Shown here in pieces: positions 8,945 through 17,281 of a DNA stretch of 64,000 bases. Every line of letters starts with the position of its first letter. Position 1 is the stretch's first letter. This DNA comes from Pseudomonadota bacterium (GTDB taxonomy: Bacteria > Pseudomonadota > Gammaproteobacteria > Burkholderiales > Burkholderiaceae_C). Under the pieces are notes generated by a model that was not told the origin of the DNA, searched no databases, and saw nothing but the letters and a program-made list of their open reading frames with translations. Both the position numbers and the translations under genes were made by a program. The stretch lies in contig JAFEEG010000016.1 of NCBI GenBank assembly GCA_018241225.1, positions 179,872 through 243,871 of the forward strand. The letters run 5' to 3'.

Positions 8945-9286
8945 TCAACGCGGTGCATGGTCGCTCGCAATTTGCCGAGCTGTCATCACCATGAGCAGAG
9001 CGGCGGCCACATCGATGACGGCCCATGCGCTCTTCGGAAGAATCACCTTTACGGCAGGATTGAACACGATCGCCAGTGCGCCATAGATCCAAGGAAGCAC
9101 CCTATGTTTTCGCGTAACAGCAACGTATGCAGCAATGGCGAACACCACGCAGGCGCTCAGCCGCAGGAACAGGTAGTAGCCATAGGGCATCGGCAGGGCG
9201 CCCAAGGCAAGCACCAGCGCGAACATGTAGATGATGGGTTTGGGCACGGCCTGCGGTTTCTGGACTTGCGCACAATCTTGCATCAA
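8945..9286 (-). CDS. DUF6804-like small membrane protein
   Basis: A 113-residue protein with four hydrophobic segments. The pattern MPYGYYLFLRLSACVVFAIA, then WIYGALAIVFNPAVKVIL, matches small membrane proteins grouped as DUF6804, with the family-typical YYxxLR and NP residues. Function is unknown. It points left and is followed by unrelated short genes. The hydrophobic core and length make it a real gene; the family name comes from memory of the pattern. Confidence 0.7.
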   Translation of the reverse strand: MMQDCAQVQKPQAVPKPIIYMFALVLALGALPMPYGYYLFLRLSACVVFAIAAYVAVTRKHRVLPWIYGALAIVFNPAVKVILPKSAWAVIDVAAALLMVMTARQIASDHAPR

Positions 9287-9437
9287 ACTGCTCTATTCAA
9301 ACAATAGCGTGGCAGGTGGGGCAATGAGGAGAGGTCTCAAAGGCGCGATCACTGATGTGTTTGGGCTCGGCGGTTTGGTCTTGATGCTTGCGCCGCAGGT
9401 GGCGGTGGCCTACCGACGAGATACGACCCGGCCAGTC

Positions 9438-9719
9438 CTGGGTGCGGACTTGTTCGTGATGCTGACGGACGTGCCGGCGGTCTGCGCAGGATGGGGAACC
9501 CTACAGCAGAGATCCATTCGCAAAGCATCGCCGCCAGCCCTGGCGAAAATGAGCTTTGCGGCTGGCTCCATGGGGCCCAAGGTGGATGCGGCATGCCGCT
9601 TTGCGACACGCACCGGTAAGACAGCGGCGATCGGATCGCTGGCAGAATTGGGGCGAATCGTGGCCGGGGACGCAGGCACGACGGTGAGCACGCAGGCCAC
9701 AGGCATCACGCGGGAATAG
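9438..9719 (+). pseudogene. arcC: carbamate kinase C-terminal fragment
   Basis: From base 9438 the frame reads LGADLFVMLTDVPAVCAGWG, then KMSFAAGSMGPKVDAACRFA and TGKTAAIGSLAELGRIVAGDAGT, which is the conserved C-terminal third of carbamate kinase. The upstream part of the same frame (from ATG 9324) does not look like carbamate kinase at all, so the ATP- and carbamate-binding N-terminal two thirds are gone. No arginine-deiminase genes are nearby. This is a deletion remnant, and the junction near 9435 marks a rearrangement point. Confidence 0.75.
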
Positions 9720-9764
9720 GCCGTCACGCGTACAGCACGCGCCCCACAAAGGAAAGGACACGCA

Positions 9765-11225
9765 ATGTTCCGAATGACTTTCCGTCTCGCACGAATACTC
9801 TTGGTGGTCCTGGCATTCAGCGCCTCGCTCGGCTCGCAAGCGCAGCAGACATTCAGCAAGGAGCAGATCGACCAGATGATGGCGCCCATCGCGCTCTATC
9901 CGGATTCGCTGCTCTCGCAGGTCCTTATGGCCTCCACCTATCCAGCCGACGTGGCGGACGCGGCTAAGTGGTCCAAGGCCAATCCCAAACAGAGCGGCGA
10001 CGCCGCGGTGAAGGCGGTGCAGAGCCAGACCTGGGACCCGAGCGTGCAGTCGCTGGTGGCCTTTCCGCAGGTGATCCAGATGATGGGCGACCAGCCCGAC
10101 TGGGTGCAGAACCTGGGCGACGCCTTCCTGGCCTCCTCCAAGGACGTTCTCGACTCCGCCCAACGCCTGCGCACCAAGGCGCAGCAGACCGGCAGCCTGA
10201 AGTCCAACGAGCAGCAAACGGTGTTCGTGGAGCAGGAACCGCAGACGCAGGAGACCGTCATCCGTATTGAGCCCACCAGCCCGCAAACCGTTTATGTGCC
10301 GGCGTACGACCCGGCGGTGGTCTACGGCGCCTGGCCCTATCCGGCTTACCCGCCCTACTACTACCCACCCTACGCGGGCTGGTATCCGGGCGCGGCGCTG
10401 GCCACTGGCATCGCCTTCGGCGTGGGCGTGGCCGCGGTGGGCGCGCTCTGGGGCGGGTGCAACTGGGGCGGCGGCGACGTGAACATCAACACTAACCGCT
10501 ACAACAGCATCAACTCCAACCGGCAACTGTCGGCTGGCCAGAACAAGTTCCAGCACAACGCGGCCAACCGCCGCGGCGTGCCCTACCGGGATCAGCGCAG
10601 CCAGCAACAGTTCGGCAACCGCGCCGGCGGCGATCCGGGCAACCGTGCCGACTTCCGCGGGCGCGAAAACTCCGCCCGCAACGCCCAGCGCCAGCAGGCC
10701 GAGGGTGCGCTGCGCAACCGAGGCATGGACCCGGGACAAGGACGCGAGAGCCTGCGCAATGATCCAGGCACTCGCCAGCGCGCCCAACAGGCGGCGAACC
10801 GGACCGGCGACCGCGCTGGCGACCGGGCCGGCAATCGCGCCGGCGACCGTGCAGGAGATCGTGCGGGGGACCGCGCAGGCGGTGGCTTCGATCGCGGGGG
10901 CGCCGCCGGTAGTCGCGCGGGCGGTGGTGAACGCGGCGGAGGGGTTCAGCAGGTACAGAACCGCCGCAGCGACAACGCGTTTCGTGGGGCCAACGACGGA
11001 GGAGGCGCGGCACGGCAGAGCTTTGACCGTGGAAACGCCAGCCGACAGTCGGCGGGGGGTGGCAGCCGCGGAGGCGGCGGCGCCGGCTTCTCGGGCGGCG
11101 GGGGTGGCCGCGGCGGCGGTGGCTTCTCGGGAGGTGGCGGTGGCCGCGGTGGTGGTGGGTTCTCGGGTGGGGGCGGACGCGGCGGTGGTGGTGGTGGTGG
11201 TGGTGGGCGCGGCGGCCGGCGCTGA
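9765..11225 (+). CDS. DUF3300 domain exported protein with glycine-rich tail
   Basis: A 486-residue exported protein. It has an AAAGGAAAGG ribosome site, a signal peptide ending near LGSQAQ, then a DUF3300 domain (about residues 27-230) with the hallmark start IAPIALYPD-like segment (MMAPIALYPDSLLSQVLMAS) and YVPAYDPAVVYGAWPYPAYP. After an N/Q-rich linker the C-terminal 200 residues are low-complexity: six GDRA/GNRA units, then long GGGGRGGG and FSGGGGGRGG runs ending in RGGRR. The folded domain is probably periplasmic or envelope-attached. DUF3300 genes commonly precede DUF2950 genes, as here. Biochemical role unknown. Confidence 0.9.
   Translation: MFRMTFRLARILLVVLAFSASLGSQAQQTFSKEQIDQMMAPIALYPDSLLSQVLMASTYPADVADAAKWSKANPKQSGDAAVKAVQSQTWDPSVQSLVAFPQVIQMMGDQPDWVQNLGDAFLASSKDVLDSAQRLRTKAQQTGSLKSNEQQTVFVEQEPQTQETVIRIEPTSPQTVYVPAYDPAVVYGAWPYPAYPPYYYPPYAGWYPGAALATGIAFGVGVAAVGALWGGCNWGGGDVNINTNRYNSINSNRQLSAGQNKFQHNAANRRGVPYRDQRSQQQFGNRAGGDPGNRADFRGRENSARNAQRQQAEGALRNRGMDPGQGRESLRNDPGTRQRAQQAANRTGDRAGDRAGNRAGDRAGDRAGDRAGGGFDRGGAAGSRAGGGERGGGVQQVQNRRSDNAFRGANDGGGAARQSFDRGNASRQSAGGGSRGGGGAGFSGGGGGRGGGGFSGGGGGRGGGGFSGGGGRGGGGGGGGGRGGRR
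10806..10877 (+). repeat. six 12-nt tandem units encoding G-[DN]-R-A
   Basis: Six consecutive 12-nt units encode GDRA or GNRA inside the DUF3300 tail. The units differ at third codon positions (for example ggcgaccgcgct and ggagatcgtgcg), so the array is old or held at the protein level. It is followed from about 11050 by an imperfect glycine-codon repeat. Confidence 0.85.
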
Positions 11226-11288
11226 GTGCGGTGGCCTTCGGTACCGATCCACTTGATCAGCAGCAACCAACACGAGGTCCAAAGCATC

Positions 11289-12185
11289 ATGCTCATCCAC
11301 CCGCATCGAGTCATGGCCCTGGCCCGCGCCACGGTTACGGCCATCACGTTGAGCCTTCCGGCCCTCGCGCTGGCGCAGCAGAACTACCCCAGCCCCGAGG
11401 CCGCGTCGCAGGCCTTCTTCAACGCTATCGTGAACAACGACGAGGCTGCGCTTCGTACGGTGCTCGGCGCTGATTGGAAGCGCTTCGTTCCCACCGACGA
11501 AATCGACAGGGAAGACATTTACGCCTTCCTCGAGCAATGGTCCAAGGGGCACAGCATCGTGCCCGAGGGCAACGACCGCGCCTATCTAGGTGCAGGCACG
11601 GCCGGGTGGACGTTGCCCGTTCCCCTGGTGAAGGGCGCGGGTGGATGGCACTTCGACCCGCGCGCTGGCAGGGACTTGATGGAGACGCGCCGTATCGGCC
11701 GCAACGAACTGTCGGCCATGCGTGCCGTGATGGCCTACTACGATGCGCAGCGCGAGTACGCCTCGGTCGATCGTGACAACAACGGCGTGCTGGAGTACGC
11801 GGAAAAGTTCGCCAGCTCACCGGGCAAGCATGACGGCCTGTACTGGCCCACGGAGCCAGGCAAGCCGGAAAGTCCGCTGGGCCGCGTGTATGCCATCGAC
11901 CGGCCCGGCGAGGGTTATCACGGCTACCTCTACAAGATATTGAAGGCCCAAGGCCCACATGCGAAGGGTGGCGCCTATGACTACGTGATCGGCAAGCGCA
12001 TGCGCTCGGGTTTCGCGCTGATCGCCTGGCCCCTTCAGTACGCAGAGACTGGTGTCATGAGTTTCATGGTGAGTCACGACGGTCAGCTCTACCAGAAGGA
12101 CCTTGGCGCTCGTACTGATGCGATGGCGCGCGAGATGTCGCGCTTCGATCCGGGTGAGGGTTGGCAGAAGGTCGATGCACCATGA
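11289..12185 (+). CDS. DUF2950 family exported protein
   Basis: A 298-residue exported protein. The signal peptide runs to about ALALAQQ. The mature domain matches DUF2950: YPSPEAASQAFFNAIVNNDE at the start, WTLPVPLVKGAGGWHFDPRAG, the segment RRIGRNELSAMRAVMAYYDA, and a C-terminal WPLQYAETGVMSFMVSHDGQ. The start at 11289 precedes the signal peptide; a second Met eight codons later is also possible. It lies 63 nt after the DUF3300 gene, in the usual order of this pair, so the two probably act together in the envelope. No enzymatic motif is known to me. Confidence 0.9.
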   Translation: MLIHPHRVMALARATVTAITLSLPALALAQQNYPSPEAASQAFFNAIVNNDEAALRTVLGADWKRFVPTDEIDREDIYAFLEQWSKGHSIVPEGNDRAYLGAGTAGWTLPVPLVKGAGGWHFDPRAGRDLMETRRIGRNELSAMRAVMAYYDAQREYASVDRDNNGVLEYAEKFASSPGKHDGLYWPTEPGKPESPLGRVYAIDRPGEGYHGYLYKILKAQGPHAKGGAYDYVIGKRMRSGFALIAWPLQYAETGVMSFMVSHDGQLYQKDLGARTDAMAREMSRFDPGEGWQKVDAP

Positions 12186-12306
12186 TGTGATGGCGGCCAC
12201 GCATGCGGACGGGGTAGGTTGAGGCAGTATGCTCGTCTACGCGGCGGAAATCGGCGAAACTACATCAAGCATGGCCGCAATGTGAGGTGATGGCCGGCCG
12301 GCGGGA

Positions 12307-12552
12307 TCACCGATGTCCATCCTTCAACGCGAGGCGGGCGGAAATGAGCACTTTGGAGATTGGGTACTGGCTCCGGGCGAGAACCAGAAGAGCAACGCCC
12401 AATGTCGACAGGACAAGCGGAACACCAAGCAAGAGGGCCGACAGGACAAGCGCGACATCAAGTATTGAGCGATATTCAAGTAGGAATCGTCCATTGACTA
12501 CGCTTTCAGGGTACCGACGTGTTCGAACGTCGGCAAGATGACCGCGACACAC
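12307..12552 (-). CDS. possible small membrane protein opposite the intergenic gap
   Basis: The gap 12186-12537 has one frame with a clear hydrophobic run (ILDVALVLSALLLGVPLVLS, then TLGVALLVLARS), 81 residues in total, on the minus strand. It overlaps the first bases of the next plus-strand gene and has no convincing ribosome site, so it could be chance. Otherwise the gap shows nothing. Confidence 0.28.
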   Translation of the reverse strand: MCRGHLADVRTRRYPESVVNGRFLLEYRSILDVALVLSALLLGVPLVLSTLGVALLVLARSQYPISKVLISARLALKDGHR

Positions 12553-13800
12553 ACGCCCGAGCCGCTATCCAGAATCCTGCGCCCACCAGCGCGCGTCGTG
12601 GGCGCGCTGTTCCTCTGGGCATCGTGTGCAGTGCTCGTTGGGGCGTGGGGGCCGGCATCGGCGCAGGAAACGTCGGACCGTCCTCAAGATGACGCGGCGC
12701 GGGAGCCGCCATCGTTGCAGGGTTCCTCGGAGAAGACCCCGCTACGTTTCCGCGATCCTGAGGATGGCCAAGTCGACGTCACCGACTTTCTTGAGCACCC
12801 CTTCGGATTCCTGCCCATACCCATCATCGTTACCGAGCCGGCGGTGGGCTACGGGGCAGGTCTCGCGGGAATGTTCCTTCGACCACGCGAGGAGGCGGGC
12901 GCCGAAGGTTGGGCTCGCCCCAATATTTCTGGCCTGGGCGCCTTCGCGACGGAGAACGGTTCGCAGGGCGCATTCGCGGGCGATGCCAGTCGATGGATGG
13001 ATGGTCGCCTGCGCACCCTGGTGGGAGCCATGACCGGGAAAATCAACCTCGACTTCTACGGGGTGGGCTCCGGGCTTTCCTCGATCGACCAGAAACTGAG
13101 CTACTCGCTGCAGTTCTCGGGCGCAGTCGCACAGATCAATTGGCAGTTGGCGCCCAAATCGCCCTGGGCGGTGGGAATGCGCTATGTGTTCGCCGATGTC
13201 GATCCGACGCTGCGCAGTGAACCGCTGCTGCCGAATGCGGCCGAGCGTGCCCGGGTCACGGTCTCCGCGCCAACCGCCATCCTCGAGTTCGACACGCGCG
13301 ACAACATCTTCACGCCGACGAGCGGCGTCTATGCCGAGACCTCCTACCTGGCCGCCAGGGAGGCCCTAGGGTCGAGCGACGACTTCGAGCGACTGCAGCA
13401 GATTGCAATGGGGTGGCTGACGTTGTCTAAGGGCGTGATACTTGGCGCCAGAGGCAACTACACGTGGTCGTCCAAAGGCACGCCCTTCTTCCTGCGGCCT
13501 TTCATCCAACTGCGTGGCGTGCCGGCGATGCGCTATCAAGGCGACCAGATGGCGTCGGTGGAAGTAGAAGGGCGCTTGCGCTTGGAAGGTCGTTGGAGCG
13601 GTGTCGTGTTCGGCGGGTACGGTGGGACCCGAACGGAGCGCGAGAGCACGACTTCGACCAAGGACGTCACCAGCGGCGGGCTGGGCGTTCGCTACAACAT
13701 TTCGCAAAAGTTCGGCCTGGACGTCGGGCTCGATGTGGCCCGAAGTCCTGGTACGACAGCGGTCTATCTCGTGGTGGGCAACAGTTGGTTCAGGCCTTGA
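12538..13800 (+). CDS. outer-membrane beta-barrel protein, D15/BamA-like surface antigen
   Basis: A 420-residue exported protein with a signal peptide (to about ASAQETS). The sequence then moves into GFLPIPIIVTEPAVGYGAGL, the typical opening of single-barrel D15/bacterial surface antigen proteins, and continues with alternating strands such as EFDTRDNIFTPTSGVYAETS, the family signature D[TN]xxNIFxPxxG. It ends with YNISQKFGLDVGLDVARSPG and VGNSWFRP. No POTRA domains are present, so it is not BamA or TamA itself but a short relative of unknown role in the outer membrane. The ATG at 12538 fits the signal peptide start. Confidence 0.85.
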   Translation: MTATHTPEPLSRILRPPARVVGALFLWASCAVLVGAWGPASAQETSDRPQDDAAREPPSLQGSSEKTPLRFRDPEDGQVDVTDFLEHPFGFLPIPIIVTEPAVGYGAGLAGMFLRPREEAGAEGWARPNISGLGAFATENGSQGAFAGDASRWMDGRLRTLVGAMTGKINLDFYGVGSGLSSIDQKLSYSLQFSGAVAQINWQLAPKSPWAVGMRYVFADVDPTLRSEPLLPNAAERARVTVSAPTAILEFDTRDNIFTPTSGVYAETSYLAAREALGSSDDFERLQQIAMGWLTLSKGVILGARGNYTWSSKGTPFFLRPFIQLRGVPAMRYQGDQMASVEVEGRLRLEGRWSGVVFGGYGGTRTERESTTSTKDVTSGGLGVRYNISQKFGLDVGLDVARSPGTTAVYLVVGNSWFRP

Positions 13801-14076
13801 GTTCGCAACTGGCTACCCAATGAGTGCTCCGATTGGCGCGTCGACCTGGGCGCAGGTCGGCGTGGTCTATCAGGACAAGTCCCGCGCAACGTGGACGCGT
13901 TCGGCTCCGCGGACTACGACCTCCCGCCGTACAGCGGCAACAGCGACGGCTGGAGCGGCCGCCTGGCGCTGCGCGAAGCGGGGCAATGGCACTGCATTGA
14001 AGGAAGCACGGGTTGAAGCAGACTGAAGAGGCGCGCTCGCGCTGAGCGCTCATGACACCCTGCAAAGGAGAAAACT
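13801..14076 (+). other. short intergenic gap with possible coding remnant
   Basis: In the same frame as the preceding barrel gene the sequence stays open after its stop, reading for example VDLGAGRRGL and NVDAFGSADYDLPPYSGNSD up to a TGA near 14014. The composition is protein-like but has no start and no recognised family. It may be a gene fragment. A clear AAAGGAG ribosome site at 14063-14069 belongs to the next gene. Confidence 0.3.
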
Positions 14077-14637
14077 GTGAAACTTTCCATGACGCTCGTC
14101 GTCAGCGCGGCGCTTACCTCGCTTATGCCAGGCACCGCATTCGCGCAGGACAAAGCCACACAGCAGGCCGAGGTCAAAGCAAGGGCCGTAGAGGCGTTAC
14201 AAGACTTCTACAAAGCCGATTCCAAGATCAAAGAGGCGGTGAACAAGGCACCCGGCTACGCCGTGTTCACCACCTTCGGTCTGCGATTCGTCCTTGGCGG
14301 AGCCGGTGGGAAGGGAATCGCGCACGACAACAAGTCCAAAGGGGACACCTACATGGCCATCGCACAGGCCAGCGCCGGGGTTCAAATCGGGGCAGCCGAC
14401 GCGCGCTTCTTGTTCATCTTCAAGGACTCCAAGTCACTCGCCGACTTCATCGAAAACGGCTGGGACGCCTCTGTCGGGGCAGGCGCAGGCGCCGGCACCG
14501 GAAATGAGGATGCCAATTTGAAAGCCGGAGCCATCGCATTCACGGGCGGCAAGGCCTATGTGCTGACGAAGGCGGGGCTCCAGGCTGGGGTCGCTCTCGG
14601 CGGCTCCAAAGTCTGGCGGGACAGGGACCTGAACTAG
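14077..14637 (+). CDS. SYLF/YSC84-like lipid-binding domain protein
   Basis: A 186-residue exported protein starting at GTG 14077, 7 nt after AAAGGAG. The signal peptide ends near GTAFAQD. The remainder is a SYLF (YSC84) domain: helix with AVEALQDFYKADSKIKEAVN, then APGYAVFTTFGLRFVLGGAG, AGVQIGAADARFLFIFKD, and AGLQAGVALGGSKVW. SYLF domains bind phosphoinositides in eukaryotes and probably lipids in bacteria, where the proteins are periplasmic. It stands alone. The family call is strong; the physiological role is open. Confidence 0.88.
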   Translation: MKLSMTLVVSAALTSLMPGTAFAQDKATQQAEVKARAVEALQDFYKADSKIKEAVNKAPGYAVFTTFGLRFVLGGAGGKGIAHDNKSKGDTYMAIAQASAGVQIGAADARFLFIFKDSKSLADFIENGWDASVGAGAGAGTGNEDANLKAGAIAFTGGKAYVLTKAGLQAGVALGGSKVWRDRDLN

Positions 14638-14861
14638 GAGGCGGCGCGAATCGCCATCTCTGGCGCGCCGGCCAACCTCCCGATGCCACCGAGTTCGTTG
14701 TGGCGCGGCGGACTCTAGGCGCTCTCGTCCCTGGAGGGGAGGGGCGGTTCCCCTTCGCGCGCCCACCCCTGACGTCCGGCCCAGCAGCGGATCCCGTGCC
14801 TACAATGCAACTTGGCGAAAGAATCATCTTCGCCGCGCGGCAATTCACTAGGGAATGGAAG

Positions 14862-15296
14862 ATGATCTCCCAATGGAACTCGAAGAGCAGGCCGGGACGT
14901 AGCCCGATGCTTTCGCTTGCGTTTGGGATGAGCTGTCTTGTTGCGGGATCAGTTCTCAGTGCACAGCCCGCGCACAAGTACGATGGCGTTTACTACGGAA
15001 AGAGAGTGCTGACCAAAGGTACTCCATCCAGAATCTGCCCCGCTGAAGATGATGTGTCAGTTGCTATTGAAGGCAATTTACTGACGTTCACGGATAGCGC
15101 ATTGAAGAAGTTCGTGGAGCCTTTTCAACCTCGTCCGGATGGCTCATTCGGCGAAATATATATCCAAGCGCGTGGTGGGGGTGCCACCGTGGAATATCAC
15201 GGTCGTGTAGTCGGGGACATCATCGAAGCTGATGTCGTTAACTATTTGACCTATCCACCTTGTGAGTATCGTTGGCGTCTGAAAAAGGGACGTTGA
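14862..15296 (+). CDS. hypothetical exported protein, 144 residues
   Basis: The chosen start ATG 14862 precedes a hydrophobic segment (SPMLSLAFGMSCLVAGSVLS) ending in AQPAHKYDG, a likely signal peptide; an internal ATG at 14907 is also possible. The mature protein has the pattern YDGVYYGKRVLTKGTPSRIC, a DxSVxIxxN strand and a later VEYHGRVVGDIIEADV, which looks like a small beta-rich domain repeated in many exported proteins of unknown role. GC content is lower than in neighbours, which hints at transfer. Family not named. Confidence 0.65.
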   Translation: MISQWNSKSRPGRSPMLSLAFGMSCLVAGSVLSAQPAHKYDGVYYGKRVLTKGTPSRICPAEDDVSVAIEGNLLTFTDSALKKFVEPFQPRPDGSFGEIYIQARGGGATVEYHGRVVGDIIEADVVNYLTYPPCEYRWRLKKGR

Positions 15297-15544
15297 CCCT
15301 GGCACTAAACGACTGCATCACATAGGTGGGTTGCTTCCCGCGGAGCTGTCGCTCACACGAAAGCGTCGAGCGACAGCAATGGGCTGGGGACGGTCCTTCG
15401 GCAGGCAAGAAGGAATGGCCGGTCAAAGTCACTGAACGGCCAACTGCAGTTGGTTCACATTGCTCATCACGCCGACATTCAAGTGTCGGCTCCGCTCAAG
15501 CACGAAATATTGTCGGTTGGACCCGTGGCGGTTCCTGGGCGCGT

Positions 15545-15754
15545 TCAATGGAACAGCTCAGAAGAATTGAGGTAGCCAGAACCAAGCCCTCCCGCTTCGA
15601 GCACTCGCCCATCCGGGAGCAACGTAGCAGTTTGCTGACTTCGGGCATGGTGAAGGCTGCCAGCCAGTGACCACGTGCCGTCGGACGGATCGTAAAGTTC
15701 CGTGGAGAACAGGGCACTTGAAGCGCCGCTTCCGCCCGCAACGAGGCCACTCCT
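15545..15754 (-). pseudogene. kelch-repeat protein fragment
   Basis: On the minus strand the frame reads LVAGGSGASSALFSTELYDP, SDGTWSLAGSLHHARSQQTA and TLLPDGRVLEAGGLGSG, two adjacent kelch units with the diagnostic ELYDPxxGTW and HTATLLPDGRVLVAGG-like patterns. Nothing kelch-like continues on either side. A complete propeller needs five to seven units, so this is a fragment of a deleted gene. The surrounding gap 15297-15873 holds nothing else I can support. Confidence 0.65.
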
Positions 15755-15879
15755 CGCCGCTCTGCCGAACCTAACGATGGTCCGGTGCCGTCCCAGGTCG
15801 CTATCTATTCGGTGGGTGTAGGGAATCTTTTGGCCATCAGGGACGCCGGTGTAGAGTTGAATCAACTCGAAAGGTGATC

Positions 15880-16365
15880 GTGAAAAGCCTCTTTCTAGTG
15901 CGGCATGCCAATTCGAGCCGCGACGATCCATCCTCGCCCGACCTGGAGCGACCGTTGAACGATCGCGGCCGCCAGGAAGCGCCTGCAATGGGCAGGCGCC
16001 TCAGCAAGCGCGGGGTGAAGCCCGATCTGCTTGTGTCCAGCCCGGCGCTGCGCGCGCTGACGACGGCGGAGTTCATTGCCGACGAGATCGGCTATTTTCG
16101 TAAGGACATCATCGTCGATGAACGGCTCTATGCCAGCACCCCTGGCGACTTGCTCGCGATCATTTGCGCAATCGGTGACCAGGTAGACCGCGTGATGCTC
16201 TTCGGTCACAACCCCGCGTTCACTGACCTCGCACACCGCCTTTCGAGCGAGGTCATCGACATGCCCACATGCTCCGTCGCCGAGTTCGTGTTCGATACAA
16301 ACGTGTGGGCCGATGTCGGAAAGTTCAGCCCAGCAAAGGTCAAACTGAGCACGCCAAAGAAATGA
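15880..16365 (+). CDS. sixA: phosphohistidine phosphatase SixA-like
   Basis: A 161-residue histidine phosphatase. The catalytic motif LFLVRHANSS lies at the N-terminus, followed by the SixA-type DxxRPLNDRGRQEAPAMGR, LLVSSPALRALTTAEF and the second catalytic histidine in MLFGHNPAFTDLAH. SixA removes phosphate from histidine phosphotransfer domains and, in some bacteria, from PTS proteins. I prefer GTG 15880 because AAGG lies 5 nt upstream; GTG 15874 in frame is an alternative that adds two residues. The gene stands alone, so its phosphorelay partner is not known. Confidence 0.85.
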   Translation: MKSLFLVRHANSSRDDPSSPDLERPLNDRGRQEAPAMGRRLSKRGVKPDLLVSSPALRALTTAEFIADEIGYFRKDIIVDERLYASTPGDLLAIICAIGDQVDRVMLFGHNPAFTDLAHRLSSEVIDMPTCSVAEFVFDTNVWADVGKFSPAKVKLSTPKK

Positions 16366-16614
16366 CCCACCGTTCGAGGCCGCGGCGTTTGCACGTCCAC
16401 GCGCAGTGGGCGCCGATGGCGCGAATGGCGACCGCCCATGCCTGCCTGTCGCTTCGGGCCTGCCAGGCAGCGTTTGAGGATGAATACGGGCAACTGCAAA
16501 CTGGCGCTCCCCAGGGCGGCCATGGCCCCCTCCACTGGCGGAGCGGGATGTCGAGAAGTGCCCGTGACTCTCTTTTCCGTCCCAGGATTGGCCGATAGGA
16601 GATCAAGTACTGAC

Positions 16615-17070
16615 CTAGATTGCGTCGCCTCGTGCCGGGCCAACAGTCTTGTCCCGAACCAAGAAGTAGCCGGCCGTCAACACCAGCACGATCGCAGCTA
16701 TCCCGATGAGCGAACTGCCCGCCATGTGCTCGACATCCAGATTGATAACGTGGCGGCCGATGGCGATGATGGCCACTGCCAAGATGGTTTCCAGTCGAAT
16801 GCGGTGCGATTTGAAGTACACCCGCAGTGTTTCCATCAGCTCAAGTCCGAGGATCACGAGCAGTAACCCGGAGAAGGCCGTCTGCACCGACTTCATCAGC
16901 TCCGGGACAGAATCTATGTTGCTCAATTGGTCGCCAAGAGCCGACGCAAACATGGCCCACAGTTGGATGACCATTGCCAGGATGACTGCCATCAACAAGA
17001 CCTGAGCGGCCACCAAGACGCACTGTTCAAACCTCTTGGTCAATCTGGAGCCTAGTTTCTGTTCCTGCAT
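16615..17070 (-). CDS. psiE: PsiE-like phosphate-starvation-inducible membrane protein
   Basis: A 151-residue membrane protein with four hydrophobic segments. The hydrophobic segments and the motif VFLGLELMETLRVYF-like sequence (VILGLELMETLRVYFKSHRI) followed by RLETILAVAIIAIGRHVINL are the PsiE hallmark. Start at 17070 (MQEQKLGSRL) was chosen over the longer open frame because the extra N-terminus is basic and unlike a membrane protein. The function of PsiE is unknown; expression responds to phosphate in enteric bacteria. It is divergent from the LysR gene at 17282. Confidence 0.82.
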   Translation of the reverse strand: MQEQKLGSRLTKRFEQCVLVAAQVLLMAVILAMVIQLWAMFASALGDQLSNIDSVPELMKSVQTAFSGLLLVILGLELMETLRVYFKSHRIRLETILAVAIIAIGRHVINLDVEHMAGSSLIGIAAIVLVLTAGYFLVRDKTVGPARGDAI

Positions 17071-17281
17071 GGTCAATGAATTCCTCTTCAAGGTGTTTCT
17101 GGAGTGGCGCCTACGCAGCGACTCTCGCGGCGATGCAAAAAGGCCGAGGCATGGACGGGCCGGAGACCTGTCGGCGACTGCCTCGCCAGAGGCGTACCCC
17201 GGCGGCTCTAACGGCGTCGGAGTCTGAACGGTCGCTGCTAGTATCAGCTTCGGAAGAATTCGTTTCCACTTGAGATCTCGC

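Noticed and set aside
10806-11222. Possible CRISPR or other repeat array
   Set aside because: The repeats are 12-nt coding units without spacers and vary at third codon positions; they encode a protein tail.
9501-11552. 683-residue open frame antisense to the DUF3300 gene
   Set aside because: It is Ala/Val/Arg/Pro-rich shadow coding caused by high GC and glycine-codon runs; it has no domain, and the sense frame has a signal peptide and a known domain.
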